Source: Saprospiraceae bacterium (GTDB lineage: Bacteria > Bacteroidota > Bacteroidia > Chitinophagales > Saprospiraceae). From it: DNA of 64,000 bases. A program made the position numbers and the translations under genes. The stretch is from NCBI GenBank assembly GCA_026982695.1, contig JALSGS010000045.1:248001-312000 (forward strand). The letters are read 5' to 3'. A model generated the notes under the pieces. The model worked only from the letters and a program-made list of their open reading frames with translations. It searched no databases and had not been told where the DNA came from. This document shows, in pieces, positions 15,993-24,321 of this stretch (position 1 is the first letter of the stretch; each line of letters begins with the position of its first letter).

Positions 15993-17237
15993 ATGAGTTG
16001 TACAGGATGTAGTTGTCGTACAGGTACACTAGGCGCAGCAGCAGGATGCCGCAACAAAGGCGGCTGTCTGACGGGAGGCTGCAATCGCCTCAACACATTC
16101 GATTGGTTGACGCGCATGGGCATCGACGACGTCGAGCGCTTTGACATCGTAGAAGTAAGCTTCAAACACGGTGCGCGAAAAGGCTTCTATCGAAACCCCT
16201 TGCACAAGCGCATTACTACAGGCGATTGGGTGGTAGTGGAAGCACAGGCTGGCTATGACATTGGGCAGGTAAGCCTTTCGGGTGAGCTCGTACGCCTGCA
16301 GCTGCGCAAGCGGAAAGTACAAGAAGAGCACATTCAAGCACGCATTATCCGAAAAGCCCATGCACGCGATATGGAAAAGCTGCAGCATGCGCGGCAGCTA
16401 GAAAAGCCCACCATGATTCGCGCACGCGCTATTGCGCGCACACTCGATCTGGAAATGAAAATCGGCGATGTGGAGTATCAAGGCGATATGCGCAAAGCTA
16501 CCTTCTATTACACAGCAGAAGGCCGCGTAGACTTTCGCGAACTGATCCGCCACTATGCCCGGGAGTTTCGCGTCAAGATCGAAATGCGCCAAATCGGCGC
16601 ACGCCAAGAATCGGCACGCATAGGTGGGCTGGGCGTTTGTGGCCGAGAGCTATGCTGCAGTACATGGCTTACCAGTTTCAAGACAGTCACCACTGCTGCG
16701 GCGCGCTATCAAAACTTGGCCATCAACCAAGCCAAACTTTCGGGGCAATGCGGGCGGCTAAAATGCTGTCTCAACTACGAGCTGGACACCTATCTGGAAG
16801 CACTCAAACACTTTCCCGAAAAAGCCGAAACGCTATACATGGCTACAGCCAAAGCTACACTGGTCAAAACCGATATCTTCAAAGGGCTGATGTACTATAC
16901 CTTAGACAAGGACAGTGTGCGTGGCAAGCTCTACCCTCTCACAATCGACAAGGTCAAGCAGATCTTAGAAATGAACAGCAGAGGCGAAAAACCCGAAAAT
17001 ATCGCCAATCTGCAGTATATCGAAAATGATGAGCTAAGCGACACGGAAGAAGCAGCCTACGACTTTGAAGACAACGTAACGGGGGTCATCGACTTACCCA
17101 TAGAAAAGCACAAACGCAAACGGCGGCGCAAGAAAAAGCAAAGTGCTAATCAGGCCAAACAAGAGGTCAACCAACCAGCGCGCAAGAAAAAAAACAAGCG
17201 CAGCAATAAGCGCCGATCAAAAAAAGGCAAAGAGTAA
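15993..17237 (+). CDS. PSP1/RicT-family regulatory protein with basic tail
   Basis: 414 residues. The N-terminus is unusually cysteine-rich ('MSCTGCSCRTGTLGAAAGC' then 'CLTGGC'). The PSP1 core spans about 45-320, including 'VEVSFKHGARKGFYRNP', 'GDWVVVEAQAGYDIGQV', 'ATFYYTAEGRVDFREL' and the conserved cysteine cluster 'GGLGVCGRELCCSTWL' / 'SGQCGRLKCCLNYELD'. In Bacillus the relative YaaT/RicT joins RicA and RicF in a complex that binds iron-sulfur clusters and acts in mRNA maturation; the same cluster-binding cysteines are seen here. The last ~45 residues are almost all Lys/Arg/Asn/Gln, probably a nucleic-acid-binding disordered tail. In many Bacteroidota gldH follows this gene; here it does not. 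Confidence 0.88.
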   Translation: MSCTGCSCRTGTLGAAAGCRNKGGCLTGGCNRLNTFDWLTRMGIDDVERFDIVEVSFKHGARKGFYRNPLHKRITTGDWVVVEAQAGYDIGQVSLSGELVRLQLRKRKVQEEHIQARIIRKAHARDMEKLQHARQLEKPTMIRARAIARTLDLEMKIGDVEYQGDMRKATFYYTAEGRVDFRELIRHYAREFRVKIEMRQIGARQESARIGGLGVCGRELCCSTWLTSFKTVTTAAARYQNLAINQAKLSGQCGRLKCCLNYELDTYLEALKHFPEKAETLYMATAKATLVKTDIFKGLMYYTLDKDSVRGKLYPLTIDKVKQILEMNSRGEKPENIANLQYIENDELSDTEEAAYDFEDNVTGVIDLPIEKHKRKRRRKKKQSANQAKQEVNQPARKKKNKRSNKRRSKKGKE

Positions 17238-17250
17238 CCAGAAATGCAGC

Positions 17251-18768
17251 TCAAGATGTGCGCTGATCTTCCCGCACCCATGCCTGCAGTTGTTCGGCAA
17301 ACTGGCGGTCGTTAGCCAAGCGGGGTGTTTTGTGCTGTCCGCCCAGCTTGCCGCGTGCCTTCATAAACTTGCGGAAAGCATCGCGTTGCAGCGGACGCAC
17401 TACTAAGGGGCGCAAGATGCGGCCCTCGATTAAATCTCGATAGTATATGTTTTGGCGCACCATCTCTTCATCGAGTTTTTGGGCAAAGGCCTCCAGATCG
17501 GCAGGAGGCTCAGCAAACTCGACAAACCACTCGTGATAGGGCAAACCGCCTTCGGGAGGCGACACCTGCGGTGCTACAGTAAAATCGACAATTGAACCCC
17601 CCATATGCGCACAAGCCATACGCATGGCCTCCTCCACTTCTTTGCCTATGACGTGCTCTCCAAAGGCCGAGATAAAGTGCTTGATGCGTCCCGTAACGCG
17701 CAAGCGAGGTGGATCGAGTGAGACAAACACTACCGTATCGCCCAAGTTGTACGCCCAAAGGCCTGCATTGCTAGTGAGTATCACGGCATAGTTGACGCCC
17801 GTGGTCACTTGCGAAAGGTCTAATCGAGTAGGATGCTCGTTGAGGATCTCATCAGCGGGTACGAATTCAAAAAAGATTCCCGAAGCGACGTTGAGCAAGA
17901 GTCCTTCTGCTTCTTGGCTATCCTGAAAGGCAATAAAGCCCTCAGAAGCCGGATAGGTCTCCACACTGTCAATGCGGCCACCTACTAAAGACTCGAGCTT
18001 GGCGCGATAGGGTTCGAAATTGACGCCCCCGTACACAAAGACCGAGTAGTTGGGAAATACATCCAAAACTCGGCGCTTGCCGGTATATGCCAGCAAACGC
18101 TCGTAGTACATTTGCACCCAAGGCGGAATACCACTGATAAGTCGCATATCGGCCGCATGAGTTTCTGCCACTATGGCATCGAGTTTGGCCTCCCAGTCCT
18201 CGATGCAGTTGGTCTGATAGCTAGGCAGCTGATGCGTGCGCAACCAAGCAGGCACTAAATGATTGGCAATGCCACTGAGCCGGCCTGTAGGAATGCCCCC
18301 CACATCTTCCAGCTCGGGGCTACCCGACAAGAAAATCATTTTTCCATCGAGCCAACTACCCTTGCCTGTACGCGCATAATAGTTGAACAAAGCATTACGC
18401 GCCGTACCAAAGTGATTGGGGAGGCTGTCGTGCGTAATGGGAATATACTTCACGCCGGAAGTGGTGCCCGAAGTTTTGGCTAAATAGCGGGGGCGACCTG
18501 GCCAAAGTACATCGCGCTGCCCTTCAATAATGTGGTCAATCCAGGGGCGTAGCCCTTCATAATCGCGGATGGGCACGTTGCGGCAAAAGTCTTCATAATT
18601 CATATTTGCCGATAAGGCATGGGCTTGGCCAAATTGAGTGTGTTGTGCTTTGGCCAAAAGCCGAGGCAAAAGCCGCTGCTGAATGGCCACTGCCTCTTTG
18701 GACCAACGGGCAATCTGACGGGCGATGTAATGAGCAAAAGGCTTGACGAGTGTAGCGCGTATCCCCAT
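17251..18768 (-). CDS. GH3-family acyl-adenylate/acyl-amido synthetase homologue
   Basis: 505 residues, typical length for bacterial GH3 proteins. The ATP/AMP-binding motif I is visible as 'AKTSGTTSGVKYIPIT' (about 95-110). Further landmarks are 'ISGIPPWVQMYYERLL', 'NYSVFVYGGVNFEPY', 'YPASEGFIAFQ' (motif II region) and 'GLWAYNLGDTVVFV' with 'LRVTGRIKHFISAFGEHV' (motif III and the hinge). Plant GH3 enzymes conjugate auxin or jasmonate to amino acids; bacterial substrates are mostly unknown. It is a single-gene unit convergent with the PSP1 gene (13 bases apart). A TACCTTTG box reads toward it at 18810-18803 (minus strand), 35 bases upstream. Confidence 0.88.
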   Translation of the reverse strand: MGIRATLVKPFAHYIARQIARWSKEAVAIQQRLLPRLLAKAQHTQFGQAHALSANMNYEDFCRNVPIRDYEGLRPWIDHIIEGQRDVLWPGRPRYLAKTSGTTSGVKYIPITHDSLPNHFGTARNALFNYYARTGKGSWLDGKMIFLSGSPELEDVGGIPTGRLSGIANHLVPAWLRTHQLPSYQTNCIEDWEAKLDAIVAETHAADMRLISGIPPWVQMYYERLLAYTGKRRVLDVFPNYSVFVYGGVNFEPYRAKLESLVGGRIDSVETYPASEGFIAFQDSQEAEGLLLNVASGIFFEFVPADEILNEHPTRLDLSQVTTGVNYAVILTSNAGLWAYNLGDTVVFVSLDPPRLRVTGRIKHFISAFGEHVIGKEVEEAMRMACAHMGGSIVDFTVAPQVSPPEGGLPYHEWFVEFAEPPADLEAFAQKLDEEMVRQNIYYRDLIEGRILRPLVVRPLQRDAFRKFMKARGKLGGQHKTPRLANDRQFAEQLQAWVREDQRTS

Positions 18769-18913
18769 ACTTCACTTTTTGTAGCGATACAATATTGCCG
18801 ACAAAGGTACAGGTAAACCCTGCTTGCCCCCACCCATCCACCATCAACTCAAGAGCCGTAGCGTCAACATTTGTCCAAAAGGGCTGTTTTGTAGCCACAG
18901 CTCATCAAAAAGC

Positions 18914-18943
18914 TTGACTAACCGATCAATCATTCTACCTTTG
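18914..18943 (+). promoter_or_regulatory. Bacteroidota-type promoter for the FKBP isomerase gene
   Basis: TTG at 18914-18916, a 19-base spacer, and TACCTTTG at 18936-18943 match the phylum's -33/-7 consensus well. The start codon of the isomerase gene is 40 bases downstream. Confidence 0.6.
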
Positions 18944-18983
18944 GCACCGAACCAATACGGCATATCAAAAAATCTTTTTACGC

Positions 18984-19634
18984 ATGAAAAAATCGCTTTT
19001 ATTGCTCATTGCCTGCTCAAGCTTCGCGCTGGTACAGGCCCAAAAACAAAAATTTACAATGGATTCTCTTAGCTACAGTGTAGGTGTATTGGTTGCGCAA
19101 AACCTCAAATCGCAAGGCCTCAACAAGCTCGACCCCAACTCGCTAGCTCAAGCCATTGAAGATGTAATCAACGGCAACGAGCTGGCCATCAATCAAGACC
19201 AAGCCCAACAAGTATATCTCCAACACATGGAGCGCCAAAAGTTGGCATTGAAGGAAGAAAACCTCGCCTGGCTCGAAAAAAACAAACAACGACCCGAAGT
19301 AAAAACTACACCAAGTGGCTTGCAGTACGAAGTCATCCAAATGGGCGATGGCCCTAAACCCGGCCCTACTGACAAAGTCACCGTGCACTATACCGGTACA
19401 CTCATCGACGGCACGGTATTCGACAGTTCTGTACAACGCGGTGAGCCTGTTACCTTCCCCGTCAATGGCGTGATTGCTGGCTGGCAGGAAGCCCTGACAA
19501 TGATGCCCGTAGGCTCTAAATGGAAACTCTACATTCCATACAACCTGGCCTACGGCGAGCGAGGTGCTGGCTCGCAAATTGGTCCTTTTGCCACACTTAT
19601 CTTTGAAATCGAACTGCTCGGCATAGAAAAATAA
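18984..19634 (+). CDS. FKBP-type peptidyl-prolyl cis-trans isomerase, exported
   Basis: 216 residues with a signal peptide ending near 'FALVQAQ'. The N-terminal FKBP_N dimerisation segment (about 22-110, 'DSLSYSVGVLVAQNLKSQG') is helical. The FKBP catalytic domain is C-terminal (about 115-216): 'KVTVHYTGTLIDGTVFDSS', 'PVTFPVNGVIAGWQEAL', 'GSKWKLYIPYNLAYGERGA' and 'PFATLIFEIELLGI'. These contain the conserved Tyr, Asp-Ser, Val-Ile and Trp pocket residues. It is the FkpA/Mip type, a periplasmic foldase for secreted or outer-membrane proteins. A strong promoter lies upstream and a terminator directly after it. Confidence 0.93.
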   Translation: MKKSLLLLIACSSFALVQAQKQKFTMDSLSYSVGVLVAQNLKSQGLNKLDPNSLAQAIEDVINGNELAINQDQAQQVYLQHMERQKLALKEENLAWLEKNKQRPEVKTTPSGLQYEVIQMGDGPKPGPTDKVTVHYTGTLIDGTVFDSSVQRGEPVTFPVNGVIAGWQEALTMMPVGSKWKLYIPYNLAYGERGAGSQIGPFATLIFEIELLGIEK

Positions 19635-19653
19635 ACTCGTAGAAACAGCGAGT

Positions 19654-19691
19654 GAAAGCCGGGCAGCTCTATCAGAAGTTGTCCGGCTTTC
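19654..19691 (+). terminator. Rho-independent terminator after the FKBP gene
   Basis: GAAAGCCGG (19654-19662) pairs perfectly with CCGGCTTTC (19683-19691), extendable inward with G-U pairs, and is followed by a T-rich 'tcgtttc'. A smaller stem ACTCG/CGAGT lies just before it (19635-19653). It separates the FKBP gene from trmD. Confidence 0.7.
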
Positions 19692-19714
19692 TCGTTTCAT
19701 CAGCTGCTCTGACC

Positions 19715-20404
19715 ATGCGCATCGACATCATTTCAGTAGTACCCGAGTTGCTGCACAGCCCCTTGCAACACTCGATCATGAAGCGGGCCCAGGAAAAAGG
19801 CCTGCTCGAAGTACACATCCACGACTTGCGACACTTTGGGCTGGGCAAACATCGCCAAGTAGATGACTACCCTTTTGGCGGTGGGGCAGGCATGGTCTTA
19901 CGTCCCGAGCCTTTGGCGCAATGCCTCGACACTCTGATGGCTCAGCACACTTATGATGAAATCATCTACCTTACGCCTGATGGCCAACGCTTCGACCAAA
20001 AAATGGCCAATCGCTTGTCGTTAAAGGACAATCTTTTGCTGATTGCAGGTCACTACAAAGGCATTGACGAGCGCATTCGTCAGCACTACGTAACCCTTGA
20101 AATATCCATTGGCGACTACGTTCTCTCGGGCGGCGAGCTCCCCGCCTTGGTAGTGGTAGATGCCGTAGGGCGCCTCATACCCGGAGTGCTCAACGACGAA
20201 ACCTCCGCCTTGCTCGACTCTTTTCAAGATGGCTTGTTGGCGCCCCCCGTCTATACGCGTCCGGCCAATTTTCGGGGCTGGGAAGTGCCACAGGTGCTGC
20301 GATCGGGCAACTTCAAGGCCATCGAAGCGTGGCGCTATGAACAAGCCCTGCAACGCACTCGCCAACGCCGCCCCGATCTGCTGCTCGATGAAGAAGCCGA
20401 GTAA
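19715..20404 (+). CDS. trmD: tRNA (guanine37-N1)-methyltransferase
   Basis: 229 residues from ATG 19715; the longer open frame upstream runs back into the terminator and reads as random sequence. The enzyme methylates G37 next to the anticodon to prevent frameshifting. SPOUT trefoil-knot motifs are clear: '[16 protein letters not shown]', 'YLTPDGQRF', '[13 protein letters not shown]' (catalytic Asp in the D-E-R triplet) and '[18 protein letters not shown]' with '[11 protein letters not shown]' (AdoMet loop). The C-terminal domain carries '[19 protein letters not shown]'. Unlike in many bacteria, rimM, rpsP and rplS are not next to it. Confidence 0.96.
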   Translation: MRIDIISVVPELLHSPLQHSIMKRAQEKGLLEVHIHDLRHFGLGKHRQVDDYPFGGGAGMVLRPEPLAQCLDTLMAQHTYDEIIYLTPDGQRFDQKMANRLSLKDNLLLIAGHYKGIDERIRQHYVTLEISIGDYVLSGGELPALVVVDAVGRLIPGVLNDETSALLDSFQDGLLAPPVYTRPANFRGWEVPQVLRSGNFKAIEAWRYEQALQRTRQRRPDLLLDEEAE

Positions 20405-20787
20405 ACCACACATTATATAAGTACTCTTTCAAGCAGCCTGTATACAACCTCTGCCAAACATACTGTATCGATACAGCCATCGACCAACTCCCTCTTCTCT
20501 CTGCTACTTGGTTACACATCCAGAAAACTCACCCGCTCTACCTATTCGGCTCAGCATTTTTCCACAACGAAAAGCACACAATCACAAATGGCATGAATTT
20601 TATATATAAAATTAAAAAAATACTTGTTGCTATTTAGCAACTCTACATTGTATCCAGATAAGCATTGCCACCTCACAGAGTCATTATTCAATTGTGGGGA
20701 ATGCCCTAGTCTAGTGGAGAACCGTTTTCAAACTCTAATGCGCCAATTCCATAGTATTTGCCAAAAGGCGCAAATAACAGAAGCATC
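20405..20787 (+). other. AT-rich intergenic region upstream of the nitrilase gene
   Basis: 383 bases. It contains three perfect palindromes: CTGTATCGATACAG (20463-20476), AATTTTATATATAAAATT (20596-20613), and GTTGCTA-TT-TAGCAAC (20626-20641). The last two lie about 150-190 bases before the nitrilase start and could include an operator or promoter. A small TTTGCC-AAAA-GGCGCAAA hairpin (20758-20775) precedes the start. No tRNA and no coding frame of its own were seen. Confidence 0.4.
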
Positions 20788-21726
20788 ATGGCATCGATTC
20801 GCATTGGCATTGTACAGGAAGGGCCAGCCTATCTAAACTTAGCCCACAGCCTACAAAAAGCACAACTGATCATGGAAGAAGCTGCACGTGAAGGTGTCCA
20901 GCTCTTAGTATTTGGCGAAAGTTGGCTCTCGGGCTACCCCGCATGGCTAGACCACTGTCCAGAAGTAGCTCTGTGGGATCACGAACCGGTCAAAGAGGTC
21001 TTTGCACGCATGTGGGAAAATGGCGTAGCTGTGCCTGGGCCAGCGACGCGACAGCTGTGCCAAGCTGCAGCCCATCATGGCATGTATGTGGTGATGGGGG
21101 TCAATGAAGTAGTACCTAATGGGCCAGGGCCCGGTACTATTTACAACAGTTTTATACTCATTGGTCCTGACGGCAAGCTGCTCAATCACCATCGCAAGCT
21201 GATGCCCACTTTCACCGAAAAGATGGTCTATGGACTGGGCGACAGTCGAGGTCTACGCTCTATTCCTACGCCATTGGGAGGAATAGGCGGGCTCATCTGT
21301 TGGGAACACTGGATGCCACTTAGCCGACAAGCGCTACATATGCAAGGCGAGCTCATTCACGTAGCACTTTGGCCGTGGGTACACGAAATGCACCAAGTAG
21401 CCAGCCGACACTATGCCTTTGAGGGGCGTTGCTTTGTCATAGCTGCAGGCCAGATCATGCGTGCCTGGGAGCTACCGCCCGAGCTGGAACTACCCGAACA
21501 CATGCGCACACATAGAGACAAACTGCTGCTACGCGGCGGAAGCTGCCTCATTGCACCCAATGGCAATTACCTACTGGCACCACAATGGGAAAAAGAAGGG
21601 CTGATTGTAACGCAAATTGAGGACTTGCAACAACCTCTACGCGAACGTATGACCCTAGACGTATCGGGGCACTATCATCGACCCGACATATTCCAATTTG
21701 ATTGGGCGGAAGAAGCTTACCGTTAG
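20788..21726 (+). CDS. Nitrilase
   Basis: 312 residues from ATG 20788 ('MASIRIGIVQEGPAYLN'); an in-frame ATG-like codon ten codons earlier adds only 'MPKGANNRSI'. The catalytic triad is visible: Glu in 'VFGESWLSGYP' (about residue 47), Lys in 'NHHRKLMPTFTEK', and Cys in 'GGIGGLICWEHWMPLSR'. The C-W-E-x-x-M-P sequence is the signature of true nitrilases, which convert nitriles to carboxylic acids and ammonia, rather than of amidases or NitFhit-type omega-amidases. Natural substrate is unknown; plant-type cyano compounds or detoxification are guesses. It has its own upstream region and overlaps the convergent gene by four bases. Confidence 0.9.
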   Translation: MASIRIGIVQEGPAYLNLAHSLQKAQLIMEEAAREGVQLLVFGESWLSGYPAWLDHCPEVALWDHEPVKEVFARMWENGVAVPGPATRQLCQAAAHHGMYVVMGVNEVVPNGPGPGTIYNSFILIGPDGKLLNHHRKLMPTFTEKMVYGLGDSRGLRSIPTPLGGIGGLICWEHWMPLSRQALHMQGELIHVALWPWVHEMHQVASRHYAFEGRCFVIAAGQIMRAWELPPELELPEHMRTHRDKLLLRGGSCLIAPNGNYLLAPQWEKEGLIVTQIEDLQQPLRERMTLDVSGHYHRPDIFQFDWAEEAYR

Positions 21727-22235
21727 CTACTTTGAGCTTTTACGCGCAAATCGACAATGCGTAACTTCCACTTGCGGCCCACTCTATAGGTACGACTCCT
21801 GAACAGGCGATATAATAAATAACCTGTAACACCAGCTGTAGCCGTGACAGCAAGATCACCTTTGGTATACGGATCAGTTGGGTCGAAAATGTCGGCAATT
21901 AAAGCATACACCGACCACGAAACACCAAAGAGGTACAATTGATAAGCTGTTGCTTTGCTCCAGCGCGCACCCTTAAAACTGCGCAAGGCTGCGATACGAT
22001 CTAACGGCACATATCGATCATCGAATACCAACAGACGATCTTGAGGTATGATCCGCACCAGCTTAGCCGTATGCCATTCCTTTTCGTGGTGTTCTTGCCA
22101 AGTAAGCTGTTGGCCAACAGTGAATTTTAGCGTACGCGCACGCCCCCTTTTCTCCAATTGTAAATAAATTTGGCCAGCAACAGCATGACTAATCACAATC
22201 ATTGCCCATCCCATTAACAAAATGCGAATTGCCAT
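21723..22235 (-). CDS. Uncharacterised exported/membrane protein, 170 residues
   Basis: A signal-like N-terminus ('MAIRILLMGWAMIVISHAVAG') is followed by a soluble segment of about 70 residues with strand-rich sequence ('RARTLKFTVGQQLTWQE', 'DRLLVFDDRYVPLDRIAAL'), then two membrane-like segments (about 100-115 'LYLFGVSWSVYALIAD' and 125-145 'GDLAVTATAGVTGYLLYRLF') and a basic C-terminus. I do not recognise the family; the strand-rich part resembles small membrane-linked beta-barrel modules seen in Bacteroidota hypothetical proteins. Its 3' end overlaps the nitrilase stop by four bases, tail to tail. It may be in one transcript with nothing else, since rnpA starts 80 bases downstream of its start in the other operon. 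Confidence 0.7.
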   Translation of the reverse strand: MAIRILLMGWAMIVISHAVAGQIYLQLEKRGRARTLKFTVGQQLTWQEHHEKEWHTAKLVRIIPQDRLLVFDDRYVPLDRIAALRSFKGARWSKATAYQLYLFGVSWSVYALIADIFDPTDPYTKGDLAVTATAGVTGYLLYRLFRSRTYRVGRKWKLRIVDLRVKAQSS

Positions 22236-22314
22236 AAGAAAATCGGATTATCGACTTGCTACCTGCCGCAACTAGGGGTATAGAGGCACATAGCTCAAAG
22301 TGCCATTTTTTGTA

Positions 22315-22734
22315 TTATTCGTTGGTTGGCAGTTGCTTTTGCATATGGCCGCATGCTCGCACCAGGCGCTTCATCGCCCTGACCATCGCTTTTTCTACCT
22401 CGTCCCATGGCTGTACCTCTTTCGCTGAATACAATACGACTACTGCCAACGGCGGGCACTGCTGCCGCTCCAATGCGTCATAGAGTTCGTGTTTGTGGAG
22501 GCGCCACGCCTCGCGCAGCCGGCGTTTTACCTTATTGCGCACTACTGCTTTGCGTAGGTGCTTGCGCGGCACAGCAAAGGCCACTTGTACAGGGGCCCGA
22601 GCTACCTCATCGGCAGGCAGCGGCAACCATACCAGGCGTATGGGCCACACAGCTACACTTTGCCTTTCGGCAAAAACTGCCTGGATAAGCTTGCGCCGCT
22701 TGAGTCGTTCAGATGAAGTAAAGCAATATCGCAT
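22315..22734 (-). CDS. rnpA: Ribonuclease P protein component
   Basis: 139 residues from ATG 22734; a GTG two codons earlier is less likely. RnpA binds the RNase P RNA and helps it process the 5' ends of tRNAs. The protein opens 'MRYCFTSSERLKRRKLIQAVF', close to the usual 'F-x-x-x-x-R-L-x-x-x-x-x-F' pattern. The RNR signature is in 'AVVRNKVKRRLREAWRLHK'. 'VQVAFAVPRKHLRKA' is the central strand. In most bacteria rnpA follows rpmH; no rpmH is present here. A 16-base hairpin repeat (22669-22684) lies inside the 5' part of the gene. The terminator of gltA lies just upstream, so rnpA has its own promoter. Confidence 0.93.
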   Translation of the reverse strand: MRYCFTSSERLKRRKLIQAVFAERQSVAVWPIRLVWLPLPADEVARAPVQVAFAVPRKHLRKAVVRNKVKRRLREAWRLHKHELYDALERQQCPPLAVVVLYSAKEVQPWDEVEKAMVRAMKRLVRACGHMQKQLPTNE

Positions 22735-22767
22735 GAGCACCTAAGTTCGCTATTTTGTACAAAGCAC

Positions 22768-22802
22768 AAAAAACACGAGCCGGCTCCAAAGGCGCCAGCT
22801 CG
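22768..22802 (-). terminator. Rho-independent terminator of gltA
   Basis: CGAGCCGGC (22776-22784) pairs with GCCAGCTCG (22794-22802), one mismatch. On the minus strand the stem is followed by GTGTTTTTT (the A-run is 22768-22773). It lies 33 bases after the citrate synthase stop. Confidence 0.7.
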
Positions 22803-22834
22803 CAAAGGCTTTCTTCTATTACAGCACGCCCTAA

Positions 22835-24133
22835 TCAGCCAAACTGTTCGAATACCCACTGGCTCGTCACTGACTTGGGGCGCTCTATGGGCAGTCCCAG
22901 CGCACGTGCCCAGCACTGGGCAGCCATCACGCCCAAAGCCCGCGATACACCGAACAACACTGTGTAGAAACTGCATTCTGTAATGCCGTAATGTACTAAC
23001 AGCGCACCAGAATGCGCATCCACATTGGGCCACGGATTGGCCACCTTGCCCAAGCCCTGTAAGATAGGCGGAACGACTTCAAACACTTTCCACACGACCT
23101 GTACAAGGGGGTCATCCTTCAGGTGCGTTTCTGCAAAATGCTTCTGTGCCAGGAAGCGCGGATCGGGCCGGCGCAATACTGCATGGCCATAGCCAGGGAT
23201 GACTTGCCCTTTGGCCAAAGTCTCGTGCACGTACTCAGCTATCTGTTCTTTGGTAGGCGTCTGGGTATCCAGTGTTTCCAACATGTGGAAGATCCACTTG
23301 ATCACCTCCTGATTGGCCAAGCCATGAAGTGGCCCTGCCAGTGCCGCCATACCGCCAGCATATGCCAAATAGGGGTTGCTCAGCGTACTGGCCACTACAT
23401 GGGTAGTATGGGCCGAAGCGTTGCCGCCTTCATGATCAGAATGGATAGTCGTATACAGCCGCATCAGATCGTAAAACACCGGATCGTCATTGCCCAGCAT
23501 ATGGGCAAAATTAGCGGCCCAATCTAATGATGCATCGCTGGGGATGTGCTTGCCACCGTGAAAGCTGCGCCGATAGATGTAGGCTGCTATATGGGGTAAG
23601 CGTGCAATGAGGTTCATCGCATCTTCGTAAAACGGATCCCAATAGGATGTCTTGGCCAACCCCTCGTCATAACGCTGGGCAAATACACTCTGATTAGCCA
23701 TCGATGCGATAGCCGTGACAAATTGCACCATCGGGTGCGTATCAGTAGGCAGCATATCGATCATCTGCAACGTGTATGCAGGCACTTCGCTGCGAGCACG
23801 CCACTGTGCACTCAGCCAGTCTACTTGCTCTTGCGAAGGAATTTCACCCACTAGCATCAGCCAAAACAGCCCTTCAGGCAAAGGCTCTCCACCACTCCCT
23901 TTAGGCAAAAGCTCTCGCAATTGCGGAATAGAATACCCCCTGAATCGAATACCCTCATGAGGGTCCAAGGAAGAAGTTTCCCAGACCATCATCTTCACAC
24001 CGCGTGCTCCTCCATATAACTGTTTGAGGCTCACTTCATCTATTTTTGCCGTACCTTTTTCCTTGAGCAAGGCCTTCACCTCAGCTCCCAATGCCTGCGC
24101 TTTTTCGTAAAAAAGCTGTTTTAACGGATCCAT
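22835..24133 (-). CDS. gltA: Citrate synthase
   Basis: 432 residues, start ATG 24133. It condenses acetyl-CoA and oxaloacetate to citrate at the entry of the TCA cycle. Landmarks: 'WETSSLDPHEGIRFRGYSI' near residue 50, the histidine in 'DHEGGNASAHTTHVVASTL', 'LAGPLHGLANQEV' (active-site His) and the 'GYGHAVLRRPDPRF' motif (His-x-x-x-Arg). The final Asp/His region is 'NVDAHSGALLVHYG' (catalytic Asp). The long N-terminal helical part and overall pattern are like the eukaryotic-type citrate synthases common in Bacteroidota. It is monocistronic with its own terminator and is divergent from mutY. Confidence 0.96.
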   Translation of the reverse strand: MDPLKQLFYEKAQALGAEVKALLKEKGTAKIDEVSLKQLYGGARGVKMMVWETSSLDPHEGIRFRGYSIPQLRELLPKGSGGEPLPEGLFWLMLVGEIPSQEQVDWLSAQWRARSEVPAYTLQMIDMLPTDTHPMVQFVTAIASMANQSVFAQRYDEGLAKTSYWDPFYEDAMNLIARLPHIAAYIYRRSFHGGKHIPSDASLDWAANFAHMLGNDDPVFYDLMRLYTTIHSDHEGGNASAHTTHVVASTLSNPYLAYAGGMAALAGPLHGLANQEVIKWIFHMLETLDTQTPTKEQIAEYVHETLAKGQVIPGYGHAVLRRPDPRFLAQKHFAETHLKDDPLVQVVWKVFEVVPPILQGLGKVANPWPNVDAHSGALLVHYGITECSFYTVLFGVSRALGVMAAQCWARALGLPIERPKSVTSQWVFEQFG

Positions 24134-24321
24134 TATTGTGGTTGGTTACGTTTATGAAAATTTGGTTTCCTCTCTGTATTTGCACCTTGTTAAAGGACTC
24201 ACAAAAATAGCAACTTTGCCACCTCTTGCGAGCTAATGTCGTGCCCTGCACTGGCTGTGCATAGATCGGCGTTTATTTTCTTTGCGGCAGCGGGCACTTT
24301 TATTCACCAATTGTCGGCTAC

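Noticed and set aside
20463-20476. The palindrome CTGTATCGATACAG as a dif or recombination site
   Set aside because: It is only 14 bases long, lacks the asymmetric core of dif sites, and no recombinase gene is nearby.
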